64,000 nucleotides of DNA from Microtetraspora sp. NBRC 13810 (GCF_030268685.1 NZ_BSRQ01000025.1:1-64000); one strand, 5' to 3'; shown: positions 32,216 through 41,333, counted from the first letter of the stretch. Made by a program: numbers and translations. Notes: generated by a model from the letters alone, not told the origin.

Positions 32216-34921
32216 TCAGGAGCGCTTCCAGAAGGGACGGCGGGCGCGGTCCCCGGGAGTGCCGGAGCCGGTCCCCGCGTCCCCGCTTCCCGGACCAGTC
32301 CCGGAGACGCCGGGGGCCGGGTGGCCGGTGGTGAGGATGGTGAGGAGGTTCACCGTCCTGTGCCACAGAGCGTCCAGGTCGGTGCCGGGGCGTTCGGCCG
32401 CTTCCAGGTCGCCGGCGAGGGCCGCCAGTTCGGGCTGGTCACCGAGGTGGGCGGCCAGGGCGGCGAGGCGGCTGCCCAGGTCGGCCAGCAGGGCCGGGCG
32501 GTCCGTGACCGGCAGGGACTCGGCGGCGCGCAGCCGGGCGAGTTCCTCGGCCAGTTGCGGGCGCACGGTGTCCAGCGAGTGCCGGACCGCCGGTCGCGGT
32601 GCGGACGCGCCCGGAGTGCCGGGCCGCCGCGCGAACAACGGGCCGCGCGAGGGCCTCGAGCGGGTCCGGCCCGTGCCGGGCGCGCCGGGGATCCCGCCGG
32701 AACCGGGCATCCCGGGGGAACCGGCGTCGAGTGCGCCCGCCGAGCCGAGCGGCGCGCTCTCCGGTGCCGGCTCCCCGGCGGAGGGCGCGAAGCCGGCGGG
32801 GGCCGCGAAGCCGGCGGGCGTGCCGTGGAAGGAGGCGGCGGTCATGGCGTTGAGGGCCATCGGCGCGGCGACGGGCATGTCCCACCCGCTGGGCGGCTCG
32901 ACCGGCTGGATCACGTGGTGCTTGGAGCCGCCCTCGGCGACGACGCGGCTGTCGATCGCCACGAAGGCGGTGAAACGGCACAGCACGCCGTACCGGAGGG
33001 ACACGTCGACGATGGCCTGTTCCAGCGCGTGGTCGCCGGTCGCGTAACGGTCTTCGAGGGCGCGCAGGTGGGCACGGGCCCAGATCGCGCGGATCGCCGG
33101 ATTGCCGGACGCCACCCCGGCCACCCGGCGCTCCCACGGCCGCCCCCCACCGGCCAGCCCCCGCACCGTGACCGCCGCCCCGGACGCCCGCCCGAGATCG
33201 GGGACGGCCCCGGACGCCTGCCCGAGATCGGGGACGGCCCCGGACGCCTGCCCGAGATCGGGGACGGCCCCGGACGCCCGCCCGAGATCGGGGACGGCCT
33301 CGGGTGCCCGGCTCGTGCCGGGGCCGGACTCCGTCACCCCCGCCGCCGTCCCGGCCGGGGCGTCGTCCCGCGGCGCGGGCTCCTCGGCGGGAGGGGCGTG
33401 GTAGCGCCCGGAGACGGTGAGCGGGACGCCGGAGAAGAGGGAGCCGAGATGGGTGATCGTGTCCGGGAGCAGGTCGACGCCCTCGGCCTTGAGCGACAGG
33501 TCGGTGACCAGGGGCGCGCCGATCCGGCGGTGGATGTGCTCCATCGCCTCGTCCAGCCGGTCCTCCGACTCCACCAGCTCGCACCGGCCCGCGCCGAGCC
33601 CGGCGAGACGGCCGAGGAAGCCGGCGTTCACCGCGCGGTCGATGCCGACCGTGTGCACGCGCACGCCGGACAGCCCGGCGCCCGCCCGTTCCAGGATCTG
33701 GTCCTCGTTGCCCACCTGCCCGTCGGTGACGAGCACCAGGACCCGCTCCCTGGCGGAGTCGCCGAGCAGCGCGAGCCCCTGCTGCAGCGGGGCCAGCAGC
33801 TCGGTGCCGCCGCGCGCCTCCAGCCGGGACAGGTGCTCCACGGCGCGGTACCGGTTGCGGTCGGTGGCCTCGCACAGGCCCTCCGGCAGCCGCTCCGGCC
33901 GTTCCACCACATGGTCGAAGGACAGCACCGCGAACCGGTCGGCGGTGGTGAGCGTGTCGACGATCCTGGCCGCCGCCCGCCGGGCCGCGACCATCTTCCA
34001 GCCGCCCATGCTCCCCGAACGGTCGAGCAGCAGCACCACGTCGCGCGGCACCCGGGCCGGCTCCTCCGCCGGCGGCACCACGGTCAGCGCGAACGTGCCG
34101 GTCCCGGCGGCGTCCGGATCGGGCGCGAGGACCAGCGAGGTCGAGGCGTCGAACGCCAGCCGCAGGATGAAGTCGCGGTCCAGGCGCTCGCCCGGCTGGA
34201 GCCGGACCGACGTGCCCTCGGCGGTGACGACGTGCAGGCTGGACCGCATCTCGCGCAGGTCGAGCCCGGCCGGTTCGACGTCCACGGCGAGCGACAGCCG
34301 TACCGGGTCGGGGAAGCCGGGCAGCAGTACCGGCGGGGTGATCCGCGAGGCGTCCGGGACGGCGTCGGTGTCCGGCGCGGTGCCCCGCCCGGCCTGGTCG
34401 CCGTCGATCGGCAGGCCCGGGATGTAGCGCGGGGCGACGACGAGCGGGAAGCGGAAGGTGGCCGCGCCGTCCTCGTACGGCAGCGGCTGGCTCAGCGTGA
34501 GCCGTATCCGGACCTTCTCGCCCGGCAGGATGTTGCCCACCCGGATGGTGAACACGTCCGGCCGGTCCTCCTCGGCGATGGCGGCCCGCTTGCCGGCCGC
34601 GACCGCCGCGTCGTAGTCGGCCCTGGCCTGGCCGCGTTCCTTCAGCACGCCCTCGACCACCCGGTCGTCTGCCTCCATCAGGAACCTGGTCACCGCGGCC
34701 CGGTCGGGCAGCGGGAAGACGTACGTCGCCTCCAGCGGCACGTCACACGGGTTGCGGAAGCCCTGCACCACCTCGACGCCGGCGATCAGACCGGCGACGC
34801 GGGCGCTGACGTCCACGCTCTCCAGCGGCAGGTTGCCCCGCTCGGTGGCGAGCGCCCCGAGGCCCGCGTCCGGCAGCGGGACGCACTCGTCCGCCTTGAG
34901 CGGGATGACGGGAACAGTCAT
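32216..34921 (-). CDS. VIT and von Willebrand factor A domain protein
   Basis: This 901-residue protein has an N-terminal VIT domain (about residues 15-145: LESVDVSARVAGLIAGVEVVQGFRN..., PLEATYVFPLPDRAAVTRF) and a VWA domain (about 290-465) with an intact MIDAS (LLLDRSGSMGG, later VLVTDGQVGN). The C-terminal half is Pro/Gly/Ala-rich, holds four 10-residue repeats (AVPDLG-ASG) and ends in a helical stretch. No signal peptide is seen. Such inter-alpha-trypsin-inhibitor-like bacterial proteins probably assemble protein complexes; the role is unknown. The ATG overlaps the stop of the MerR gene (ATGA, 34918-34921), so the regulator and this protein are coupled. Confidence 0.9.
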   Translation of the reverse strand: MTVPVIPLKADECVPLPDAGLGALATERGNLPLESVDVSARVAGLIAGVEVVQGFRNPCDVPLEATYVFPLPDRAAVTRFLMEADDRVVEGVLKERGQARADYDAAVAAGKRAAIAEEDRPDVFTIRVGNILPGEKVRIRLTLSQPLPYEDGAATFRFPLVVAPRYIPGLPIDGDQAGRGTAPDTDAVPDASRITPPVLLPGFPDPVRLSLAVDVEPAGLDLREMRSSLHVVTAEGTSVRLQPGERLDRDFILRLAFDASTSLVLAPDPDAAGTGTFALTVVPPAEEPARVPRDVVLLLDRSGSMGGWKMVAARRAAARIVDTLTTADRFAVLSFDHVVERPERLPEGLCEATDRNRYRAVEHLSRLEARGGTELLAPLQQGLALLGDSARERVLVLVTDGQVGNEDQILERAGAGLSGVRVHTVGIDRAVNAGFLGRLAGLGAGRCELVESEDRLDEAMEHIHRRIGAPLVTDLSLKAEGVDLLPDTITHLGSLFSGVPLTVSGRYHAPPAEEPAPRDDAPAGTAAGVTESGPGTSRAPEAVPDLGRASGAVPDLGQASGAVPDLGQASGAVPDLGRASGAAVTVRGLAGGGRPWERRVAGVASGNPAIRAIWARAHLRALEDRYATGDHALEQAIVDVSLRYGVLCRFTAFVAIDSRVVAEGGSKHHVIQPVEPPSGWDMPVAAPMALNAMTAASFHGTPAGFAAPAGFAPSAGEPAPESAPLGSAGALDAGSPGMPGSGGIPGAPGTGRTRSRPSRGPLFARRPGTPGASAPRPAVRHSLDTVRPQLAEELARLRAAESLPVTDRPALLADLGSRLAALAAHLGDQPELAALAGDLEAAERPGTDLDALWHRTVNLLTILTTGHPAPGVSGTGPGSGDAGTGSGTPGDRARRPFWKRS
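33181..33300. repeat. Four 30-bp tandem repeats inside the VIT/VWA gene
   Basis: Units at 33181-33210, 33211-33240, 33241-33270 and 33271-33300 differ at only one or two bases. In protein they give four copies of a 10-residue Ala-Val-Pro-Asp-Leu-Gly segment in the low-complexity linker after the VWA domain. The length keeps frame, so copy number can vary without breaking the gene. Confidence 0.95.
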
Positions 34922-35742
34922 GAGGTGCCTCCTTGTGAGGACGACCGGTCGGTTTCGTGGTTGATGTCTGTCCCGAGGGCGGGGAGGGGGCCGCTTCGCG
35001 GGGTGGTGCCGTCTAGGTGGGTGGGGTGCGGGGTGGTGCCGTCGAGGTGGGCGGGGGCGAGCAGGCCGCGCCCGCGGAGTACGGCGAGCAGCGGGCCGGC
35101 CGCCGTGACGATCGCGGCGAGGTCTTCGGGCGACGCCGTCCGGGACGCCCCCTCCAGCAGCACCGTCACCCCGGGAGCCAGCCGCACCCCCTGCACGAGA
35201 GCGGGGGAGAGCGGCCCGTTCACCGCGGCGGCGGGGATCGCGGGCGGGACTGCGGAGTCCGTGAAGGCCGCGGGTGGCATGGGGGAGGTGGCCGCTGGAT
35301 CCCGTGGCGCCGCGGTCCAGAACCTCTCACGGCCGGTTGGAGCGTCTCCCCCGGCTCCGTTGGGATGGCCGGGGGAGGCGGGCTCGGGGGCGCGGGGGTG
35401 GGGGCGGGCGGAGGGGAGGCGGGCGGCGGATTCGAGTTGGGTGTCGGTGGCGCCGGTGAGGGCCGCCTGGATGTCGGCGATGGAGTGGCCGGCGGCCTGG
35501 AGGCGCTTGACGGCGACGAGTTGCAGCAGGTGGCGGCGGCCGTACAGGGCGATGCGGCCACGGCGGGTGAGCGGCGGGTCGACCAGGCCGATCGTCGTGT
35601 ACCAGCGGATGAGCCGCTCGGTGGGCACCTCGCGCACCCGGCCGCTGGCCGGTCCGTCGGACGGCCCACCGCTCGCGGCCCCGGCCCGCAGCACGCCGGA
35701 CGCCTGCGCGGCCAGCTCGCGGATGGTCCAGGTCTCGCTCAT
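34918..35742 (-). CDS. MerR-family transcriptional regulator
   Basis: This 274-residue regulator has an N-terminal MerR winged helix (TWTIRELAAQASGVLR..., VPTERLIRWYTTIGLVDPPLTRRGRIALYGRRHLLQLVAVKRLQAAGHSIADIQAAL, residues 4-95). The C-terminal part is long and Pro/Ala-rich with one possible domain (LAPGVTVLLEGASRTASPEDLAAIVTAAGPLLAVLRGRGLL) and no Cys ligands for metals, so the signal is unknown. It is directly followed by the VIT/VWA gene with overlapping codons. A perfect inverted repeat (35753-35777) lies 10 bp upstream of its ATG. Confidence 0.88.
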   Translation of the reverse strand: MSETWTIRELAAQASGVLRAGAASGGPSDGPASGRVREVPTERLIRWYTTIGLVDPPLTRRGRIALYGRRHLLQLVAVKRLQAAGHSIADIQAALTGATDTQLESAARLPSARPHPRAPEPASPGHPNGAGGDAPTGRERFWTAAPRDPAATSPMPPAAFTDSAVPPAIPAAAVNGPLSPALVQGVRLAPGVTVLLEGASRTASPEDLAAIVTAAGPLLAVLRGRGLLAPAHLDGTTPHPTHLDGTTPRSGPLPALGTDINHETDRSSSQGGTS

Positions 35743-35752
35743 ACCTCGATAC

Positions 35753-35777
35753 TGACACTGTAACTATGACAGTGTCA
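35753..35777. promoter_or_regulatory. MerR operator candidate: TGACACTGT-N7-ACAGTGTCA
   Basis: Perfect 9-bp arms at 35753-35761 and 35769-35777 surround AACTATG, 10 bp upstream of the MerR start. MerR operators are usually inverted repeats of about this size lying between -35 and -10. It also lies 83 bp upstream of the divergent dps gene, so both genes could respond. Confidence 0.7.
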
Positions 35778-35860
35778 ATGAAGGTGAATACCATGCCCGA
35801 TGAGGGGTAGGGAGCGCCGGGTCCGAGGCTCGATGTCCCAAGCAGAGGGAGGTAGGCATC

Positions 35861-36328
35861 ATGGCCGCCATCACCAGCTCGCTGGCACCCGATGACAGGA
35901 AGATCGTCGGCGAGGCACTCCAGGGGGCGTTGGTCGATCTGATCGATCTGTCACTCCTGGCGAAGCAGGCACACTGGAACCTGATCGGGCATCATTTCCG
36001 TTCGCTGCACCTGCAACTGGACGAGATCGTCGCCCTCGCCCGCACGCATATGGACGAGATGGCGGAGCGCGCGGTCGCCCTCGGCGTCAACCCCGACGGC
36101 CGCGCGTCCACGATCGCCAACTCCAGCCACGTGCCGCAGTTGGAAAGCGGCTGGCTCCAGGACGGAAAGGTCGTGGTGGTGCTCACCGACATCCTCGAAT
36201 CCATCATCAAGCGGATGAGGGAGCGCGTGAACGCCACGGAGAAGCCCGACCCCGTCACCCAGGATCTGCTGATCAAGGCCACCCAGGACCTGGAGAAGCA
36301 GCACTGGATGGTCCAGGCACAGCGCTAG
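35861..36328 (+). CDS. dps: DNA starvation/stationary phase protection protein Dps
   Basis: This 155-residue ferritin-fold protein forms dodecamers that oxidise and store iron and shield DNA. The inter-subunit ferroxidase segment is visible: LAKQAHWNLIGHHFRSLHLQLDEIVALARTHMDEMAERAVALG (about residues 26-70). Length is normal for the family. ATG 35861 is preceded by AGAGGGAGGT. It is divergent from the MerR gene with a strong inverted repeat between them, and a terminator hairpin follows. Confidence 0.95.
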   Translation: MAAITSSLAPDDRKIVGEALQGALVDLIDLSLLAKQAHWNLIGHHFRSLHLQLDEIVALARTHMDEMAERAVALGVNPDGRASTIANSSHVPQLESGWLQDGKVVVVLTDILESIIKRMRERVNATEKPDPVTQDLLIKATQDLEKQHWMVQAQR

Positions 36329-36335
36329 GCCATGT

Positions 36336-36368
36336 CGAGAGGCCGGGCAACCACCGCCCGGCCTCTCG
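36336..36368 (+). terminator. Terminator hairpin after dps
   Basis: A perfect 13-bp stem CGAGAGGCCGGGC (36336-36348) pairs with GCCCGGCCTCTCG (36356-36368) around AACCACC, 8 bp after the dps stop. No U-run follows. Confidence 0.85.
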
Positions 36369-36920
36369 TGCTCCGGGGCGCCCCGAACGCACGGGGGCGA
36401 GCGTCGGTCCCGGGTCGGGGCGCAAGCCCGCCCATGGCGGGCCTCCTGCGGAGCGGGGCCACCGACACAGGGGGAATTGGGGGCCGCCTCGGTGGATAGG
36501 GGGCGGATCGCGTGCGCCGTGCTGGTGGATACGGGGGAGTTGCGTGGGGCGCCCCGGTGGGCGCGGCGGGGGGTTGCGTGCGTCGCCTCGGTGGTTCCGG
36601 ACACTTCGGTGGGCAGGGTGAGTATGGGGATCAGTGGGGCCGTGTGCAGTCGAGAGTGCCTGGTCGTGCAGCGGGCGGGTGGTTTGTGGCCCACACCGAA
36701 TGTCCTCGGGAGACTCGGACGGCCCGGTGAACCGCCTTCGAGAACCGTGGGACGGCCACGGTTTCCGCAAAGTTACCGGTGCCGGACCATGCGCATACCT
36801 GTCCGTTCACACGGGCGGGGTGCAATCGAGCCGGGCGGCTTGGCAAGCGCGCGTAGCGTGGACCTGACGCACGCGTCCTCGAACATCCGGCATCTATCAG
36901 ACATGCGGAGGCTGATCCTC
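36369..36920. other. 552-bp region without a recognisable gene
   Basis: Between the dps terminator and the PhoX-like gene the plus strand is unusually G-rich (many GGTGG, GGGGG runs) and codon use in open frames is unlike neighbouring genes. Frames on both strands show no family resemblance. The last part should hold the promoter of the PhoX-like gene. It may be decayed sequence. Confidence 0.5.
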
Positions 36921-38261
36921 ATGCTGCGCCGTACGTTCTTCGGTTCAGGCGGCCTCGCCGCCGGGGTCTCGCTCGCCGGTGCGCTCTGGCAGGGGGCGGC
37001 GCTCGCGGTCGTGGGCGGCGGCCCGGCCGGGCCCGCGCCCCGCGGCGGGTACGGCGGCAGGCTGCCCGGCCTCGGCGGCGGAGAAGACGGCCCCGAGGGG
37101 CACGGCGGTGGCCACCACACCCAAACGCACAGCCATGAAACGCATGGTGGCCGCGACAGCCACGAGGCGCATGGTGGCCGCGGCAGCCGCGAAGGGCGTG
37201 GTGGGCACGGTCATGGGGGGCGCGGAGGTCCCTATGGGCCGCTCGGTCCGCCGGATGCCAACGGCATTTCGCTGCCCGCAGGGTTCACCGGCCGGGTGGT
37301 CGCCCGGAGCGGGCACAAGGTCGGCGGCCTCACCTGGCACGCGGCCCCGGAGGGCGGCGCCTGCTTCCCGGACGGCGACGGCTGGATCTACGTGTCCAAC
37401 TGCCGGGTGCCGTTCCTCGGCGGCGCGTCGGCGATCAGGTTCGGCCCGGACGGCGCGGTCCGCGACGCGTACCGGATCCTGTCCGGCACGAACCTCAACC
37501 GGGCGGGCGGCGCGACCCCGTGGCGCACCTGGCTGTCCTGCGAGGAGGCGATGCGCGGCTGCGTCTTCGAGTGCGACCCGTACGGCGTGCGTGCCGCGAT
37601 GCCCCGGCTGGCGCTGGGCAGGTTCCGGCACGAGTCGGCCGCGTGCGACCCCGACCGGGAGGTCGTCTACCTCACCGAGGACGAACCGGACGGGTGTTTC
37701 TACCGGTTCATCCCGATCGAGTGGGGCGACCTGACCGAGGGCAGGCTGGAGGTGCTGTGCGGCCCCGACGGGTCGGCTCCGACCGGGCCCGGCCCGGTGA
37801 CCTGGCAGCCGGTGCCGAGCCCGGCTGCCGTGCTGAAGGCGGCCCGGTACCAGGTCCCGGCGGCGAGGCACTTCGACGGCGGCACCGGCTGCCACTATGC
37901 GGCGGGCGTGTGCCACTTCACCACCAGGGGCGACCGCCGGGTGTGGGCCTACGACGCCGAGCGCGGCCTGCTGGAGGTGGTCTGCGACGCGGACGCCCCC
38001 AGGGACGGCGTGGAGAACATCACCGCCGGCACCGGCGGAGACCTCTACGTCGCGGGCGACAGCGAGGACATGGAGATCAACGTCGTCGCACCCGACGGCA
38101 CGCTCGCGCCGTTCCTGCGGATCGAGGGCGGGCACCGGTCGCAGATCACCGGGCCGGCGTTCTCCCCGGACGGGCACCGGCTCTACTTCTCCGCCCAGAC
38201 CGGCGCCGGCCGGGTGGGCAGCGGCGTGACCTACGAGGTCTCCGGGCCGTTCCGCGGCTGA
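36921..38261 (+). CDS. PhoX-like (DUF839) secreted protein with His-rich linker
   Basis: This 446-residue protein belongs to the PhoX/DUF839 group of beta-propeller phosphatases or their relatives (GLTWHAAPEGGACFPDGDGWIYVSNCR, GATPWRTWLSCEEAM, GRFRHESAACDPDREVVYLTEDEPDGCFYRFIP, ENITAGTGGDLYVAGDSEDMEI, GPAFSPDGHRLYFSAQ). A Tat-like signal (MLRRTFFGSGGLAAGVSLAGALW) starts it. Between residues 50 and 112 lies a Gly/His/Arg-rich linker with about ten His. ATG 36921 is chosen because GGAGG (36907-36911) lies 9 bp upstream; ATG 36903 is possible. It converges with and overlaps the TetR gene by 31 bp. Confidence 0.85.
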   Translation: MLRRTFFGSGGLAAGVSLAGALWQGAALAVVGGGPAGPAPRGGYGGRLPGLGGGEDGPEGHGGGHHTQTHSHETHGGRDSHEAHGGRGSREGRGGHGHGGRGGPYGPLGPPDANGISLPAGFTGRVVARSGHKVGGLTWHAAPEGGACFPDGDGWIYVSNCRVPFLGGASAIRFGPDGAVRDAYRILSGTNLNRAGGATPWRTWLSCEEAMRGCVFECDPYGVRAAMPRLALGRFRHESAACDPDREVVYLTEDEPDGCFYRFIPIEWGDLTEGRLEVLCGPDGSAPTGPGPVTWQPVPSPAAVLKAARYQVPAARHFDGGTGCHYAAGVCHFTTRGDRRVWAYDAERGLLEVVCDADAPRDGVENITAGTGGDLYVAGDSEDMEINVVAPDGTLAPFLRIEGGHRSQITGPAFSPDGHRLYFSAQTGAGRVGSGVTYEVSGPFRG

Positions 38262-38887
38262 GCCGTCCCGTCGAGGGCGGGCGCGAGGTAGCCGTTCAGC
38301 ATGGTCTTCAGCTCGCCGATCAGGGCGGGGGCGTCCTCGGGCTTGGCGGTGACCACCATCGGCATGACGGCCCGCACCGTGGCCACCGCCATCCGCGCCA
38401 GGGTGTGGCAGCGGTCCGGGCCCAGGTGGGGGGCGCGCAGCCCGAAGACCTCGGCCACCCGGTGCGCCACCGCCTCGTGCAGGTCGCGCGCCACCTCGGC
38501 CAGCCGGTCGCTGGTCGCGGAGCCGTGGAACAGCGCCCAGAACGCCGGCCGTGAGGACTTGAAGGCCACCATCGCGTCCACCAGCCGGTCCACCAGGTCC
38601 GGCATCGGCTCGTGCGCGGACTCCTCGGTGAGGTTGCGCTGCCAGAAGAGCCGCTGCTCCTCCTCGTAGCGCCCGACGAGCCCGGCGAGGATCTCGTCCT
38701 TGTTCCGGAAGAACTGGTAGAGCGACCCGGGGGAGACGCCGGCCCGCGCGGCGACCGCGTTGGTGGTGGTGTTCGCGTAGCCGGTCTCTGCGATCTCGGC
38801 CTCGGCGGCGTCGAGGATCACCTCCATCCGTTTCAGGCCGCGAGCCTGGCGGCGCACGGCGCGCTGCTGCCCGGCGGGTTCGGGCAC
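38231..38887 (-). CDS. TetR-family transcriptional regulator
   Basis: This 218-residue regulator has an N-terminal TetR helix-turn-helix (ILDAAEAEIAETGYANTTTNAVAARAGVSPGSLYQFFRNKDEILAGL, about residues 25-70) and a helical ligand domain. The GTG at 38887 follows GGGGAGG at 6 bp, which is better than the TTG at 38908 that coincides with a possible TTGACA promoter element. It is divergent from the MMPL transporter gene and so is its likely repressor; the 130-bp gap would hold the operator. Confidence 0.92.
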   Translation of the reverse strand: MPEPAGQQRAVRRQARGLKRMEVILDAAEAEIAETGYANTTTNAVAARAGVSPGSLYQFFRNKDEILAGLVGRYEEEQRLFWQRNLTEESAHEPMPDLVDRLVDAMVAFKSSRPAFWALFHGSATSDRLAEVARDLHEAVAHRVAEVFGLRAPHLGPDRCHTLARMAVATVRAVMPMVVTAKPEDAPALIGELKTMLNGYLAPALDGTAQPRNGPETS

Positions 38888-38980
38888 GGTCCACCTCCCC
38901 GTTGACAAATACGAGTGATTACTTGCATTCTCATCCTCGAACAGTAAAACACGAGCAGTTTACCGACTTTGAGGATGGCG

Positions 38981-39019
38981 ATGAAGAGCGCACAGACGAT
39001 CCACGGCGGCGGCCCATGA
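38981..39019 (+). CDS. Possible 12-residue leader peptide before MMPL gene
   Basis: ATG AAG AGC GCA ... CCA TGA encodes MKSAQTIHGGGP; GAGGA lies at 38971-38975 and the stop overlaps the MMPL start (ATGA, 39016-39019). The MMPL start itself has no good ribosome site, so coupled re-initiation would explain it. No conservation can be judged here, and the frame may be chance. Confidence 0.3.
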   Translation: MKSAQTIHGGGP

Positions 39020-41223
39020 CCGTCGCCGCCCGCGGCCGTCCCGCGAACGCTCCGCCGGCCCCGCCCCTGCGACGGCTCGGCCACCTCCTGGTACGGCGTC
39101 GCCGCGCCGTCCTGATCTGCACCCTGCTGGCGACCGTCATGCTCGGCGCGCTGGCCGCCGGCACCGTCGGCGGCCTGTCCCTGGCCCGCTACGACGCCCC
39201 CGGCTCGGAGTCCGACCTGGCGCAGACCGCGCTCGGCGAACGCTTCGGCACGGGAAGCGCCGACATGGTGCTGGTGGTGACCGCGAGGAGCGGCACCGTG
39301 GACGACCCGGGGGTGGCCGCCTCCGGGCGGGCGCTGACCGAGCGGCTGGCCGCGGAGCAGGGCGTCGCCGAGGCCGCCTCCTACTGGAGCCGCGGCAACC
39401 CGGCGACCCTGCGCAGCGAGGACGGCAGGCACGCGCTCGTCGTCGCCCGCATCCCCGGCGACGCCGACCACGTGCGCGGCACGATCCTGCCCGCGATCCT
39501 GCCGGGACTGACCCGGGGCGACGCGGCGACCACCGTCCGGGCCGGCGGCGGCGAGGAGGTCTTCCGCCAGACCGTGCCGCTGGCCAGGCAGGACTTCGTG
39601 CGCGCGGAACTCGTGGTCTTCCCGCTGGTCTTCGTGCTGCTCTGGCTCTACCTGCGGCGCGCGGCGGCGGCCCTGATCTCGATCGGGCTCGGCGTCTTCG
39701 TCATGGTGGTGTCGCTGGCGCTGCTGCGCGTCCCGCTGCTCTACGCCGACGTGTCCACCTTCGCGCTGAACCTCACCCTGGCCCTCGGGCTCGGGCTCGG
39801 CGTGGACTACTCGCTGTTCGTGGTCTCCCGGTTCCGCGAGGAGGTGCGCCTCGGTCACGACCGGCACGAGGCGGTGGCCCGCGCGGTCGAGCGGGCCGGT
39901 CGCACGGTGCTGTTCAGCGGCGTCACGGTGGCCGTCTCGCTCGCCGTGCTGCTGCTCATGCCCTTCGACTTCTTCCGCTCCTTCGGCTACGCGGGCATCG
40001 CCGTGGTCGCCGGCGGTCTGCTGGGATCGCTGGTCGTGCTGCCCGCCGTACTCGCCACGATCGGCGACCGGGTGCTGCCCAGGCGGGCGCCCCGGGACGG
40101 CGGCGGGCGGTTCTGGCAGGGGCTCGCCACCGGGGTGATGCGCCGGCCGGTGCTCTACGGCGGCGCGGCGACCGCGCTGCTGCTCCTGCTCGGCTCGCCC
40201 TTCCTCGGACTGAACTTCGGCGTGGCCGACGACCGCATCCTGCCCCTGTCGGCCCCGGTCCGGCAGACGTCGGAGGTGATCAGGACCGAGTTCGCCGCCG
40301 AGGAGACCGACGCGCTCCAGGTGGTCTCGACCGGCCCGGCCGGGTCCACGGAGCGGATCGGCGGCTACGCGGCGGCGCTGTCCCGGCTGCCCGGCGTGGC
40401 CCAGGTGGACTCCGCCGCCGGGTCCTACGCGGACGGGCGGCGGGTCGGGGACGGGCTGCCCGCCCGCTTCGGGGAACGCGCGGGCGGCGGCGGGACCTGG
40501 CTGTCGGTGGTGCCGGACGCCCGGCTGATGGAGGCCGACCCGGTGCGCCTGGTGCAGGACGTCAGGGCGCTGGCGGCGCCGTTCGAGGTGCGGGTCGGCG
40601 GCTACCCGGCCGAGCTGGCCGACTACCGGCAGCGGGTGGTGGACCGGTTGCCGGTGCTGCTCGGGCTGATCTTCGCGCTGACCTTCGCGGTGCTGTTCGT
40701 GATGACCGGCAGCCTGCTCATCCCGCTCAAGGCCACCGTCCTCAACCTGCTCAGCCTGTCGGTCATGCTGGGCGCGATCGTGTGGATCTACCAGGACGGC
40801 AACCTGTCCGGCCTGCTCGGCTTCACCCCGACGGGCAACCTCGACCCGAGCATCCCGATCCTGATGTTCTGCGTCGGCTACGGGCTGTCGATGGACTACG
40901 AGGTGTTCGTGCTGTCGCGGATCAAGGAGGAGCACGACCTGACCGGGGACACCGCGACGGCGGTCACCACCGGACTGCGCCGCAGCGCCCCGCTCATCAC
41001 CGCCGCGGGCGGCATCCTGGCGCTCAGCTTCGCCGCCTACGCCACGGCGGACGTCACCTTCGTGCAGATGCTGGGCGTCGGGATGGCGGTGGCGATCCTG
41101 GTGGACGCCACGGTGATCCGGGCGATCCTGGTGCCCGCCTTCATGCGGCTCGCCGGTGAGGCCAACTGGTGGGCGCCCCGCCCGCTGCGCCGCCTGCACG
41201 CCCGCATCGGCCTGAGCGACTGA
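39016..41223 (+). CDS. MMPL-family transporter (RND superfamily)
   Basis: This 735-residue membrane protein has the MMPL layout: one helix, a large outer loop (about residues 60-195), helices 2-6 (LALGLGLGVDYSLFVVSRFREE near 250, with the GxxxDY motif), a helix 7, a second loop (about 400-545) and five C-terminal helices (IPILMFCVGYGLSMDYEVFVLSRIKEEH near 610). The Asp-Tyr pairs are the proton relay residues of these lipid/drug exporters. It is divergent from a TetR regulator. The ATG at 39016 is preferred; the frame upstream to 38902 is not conserved. Confidence 0.92.
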   Translation: MTVAARGRPANAPPAPPLRRLGHLLVRRRRAVLICTLLATVMLGALAAGTVGGLSLARYDAPGSESDLAQTALGERFGTGSADMVLVVTARSGTVDDPGVAASGRALTERLAAEQGVAEAASYWSRGNPATLRSEDGRHALVVARIPGDADHVRGTILPAILPGLTRGDAATTVRAGGGEEVFRQTVPLARQDFVRAELVVFPLVFVLLWLYLRRAAAALISIGLGVFVMVVSLALLRVPLLYADVSTFALNLTLALGLGLGVDYSLFVVSRFREEVRLGHDRHEAVARAVERAGRTVLFSGVTVAVSLAVLLLMPFDFFRSFGYAGIAVVAGGLLGSLVVLPAVLATIGDRVLPRRAPRDGGGRFWQGLATGVMRRPVLYGGAATALLLLLGSPFLGLNFGVADDRILPLSAPVRQTSEVIRTEFAAEETDALQVVSTGPAGSTERIGGYAAALSRLPGVAQVDSAAGSYADGRRVGDGLPARFGERAGGGGTWLSVVPDARLMEADPVRLVQDVRALAAPFEVRVGGYPAELADYRQRVVDRLPVLLGLIFALTFAVLFVMTGSLLIPLKATVLNLLSLSVMLGAIVWIYQDGNLSGLLGFTPTGNLDPSIPILMFCVGYGLSMDYEVFVLSRIKEEHDLTGDTATAVTTGLRRSAPLITAAGGILALSFAAYATADVTFVQMLGVGMAVAILVDATVIRAILVPAFMRLAGEANWWAPRPLRRLHARIGLSD

Positions 41224-41333
41224 CCGCCCGCCGGACCCGGCCGCCCGGCCGGTCGCGGGCGTCGGCCCTCCGGGGTGAGACGGTCGCGGGAACGCCGGGA
41301 CGTTCGCGTCCGGCCCGGCGCTCCCGCCACCGC

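Noticed and set aside
31583-35755. Plus-strand open frame of 1390 codons opposite PadR, VIT-VWA and MerR genes
   Set aside because: It covers three well-identified minus-strand genes and shows only low-complexity translation.
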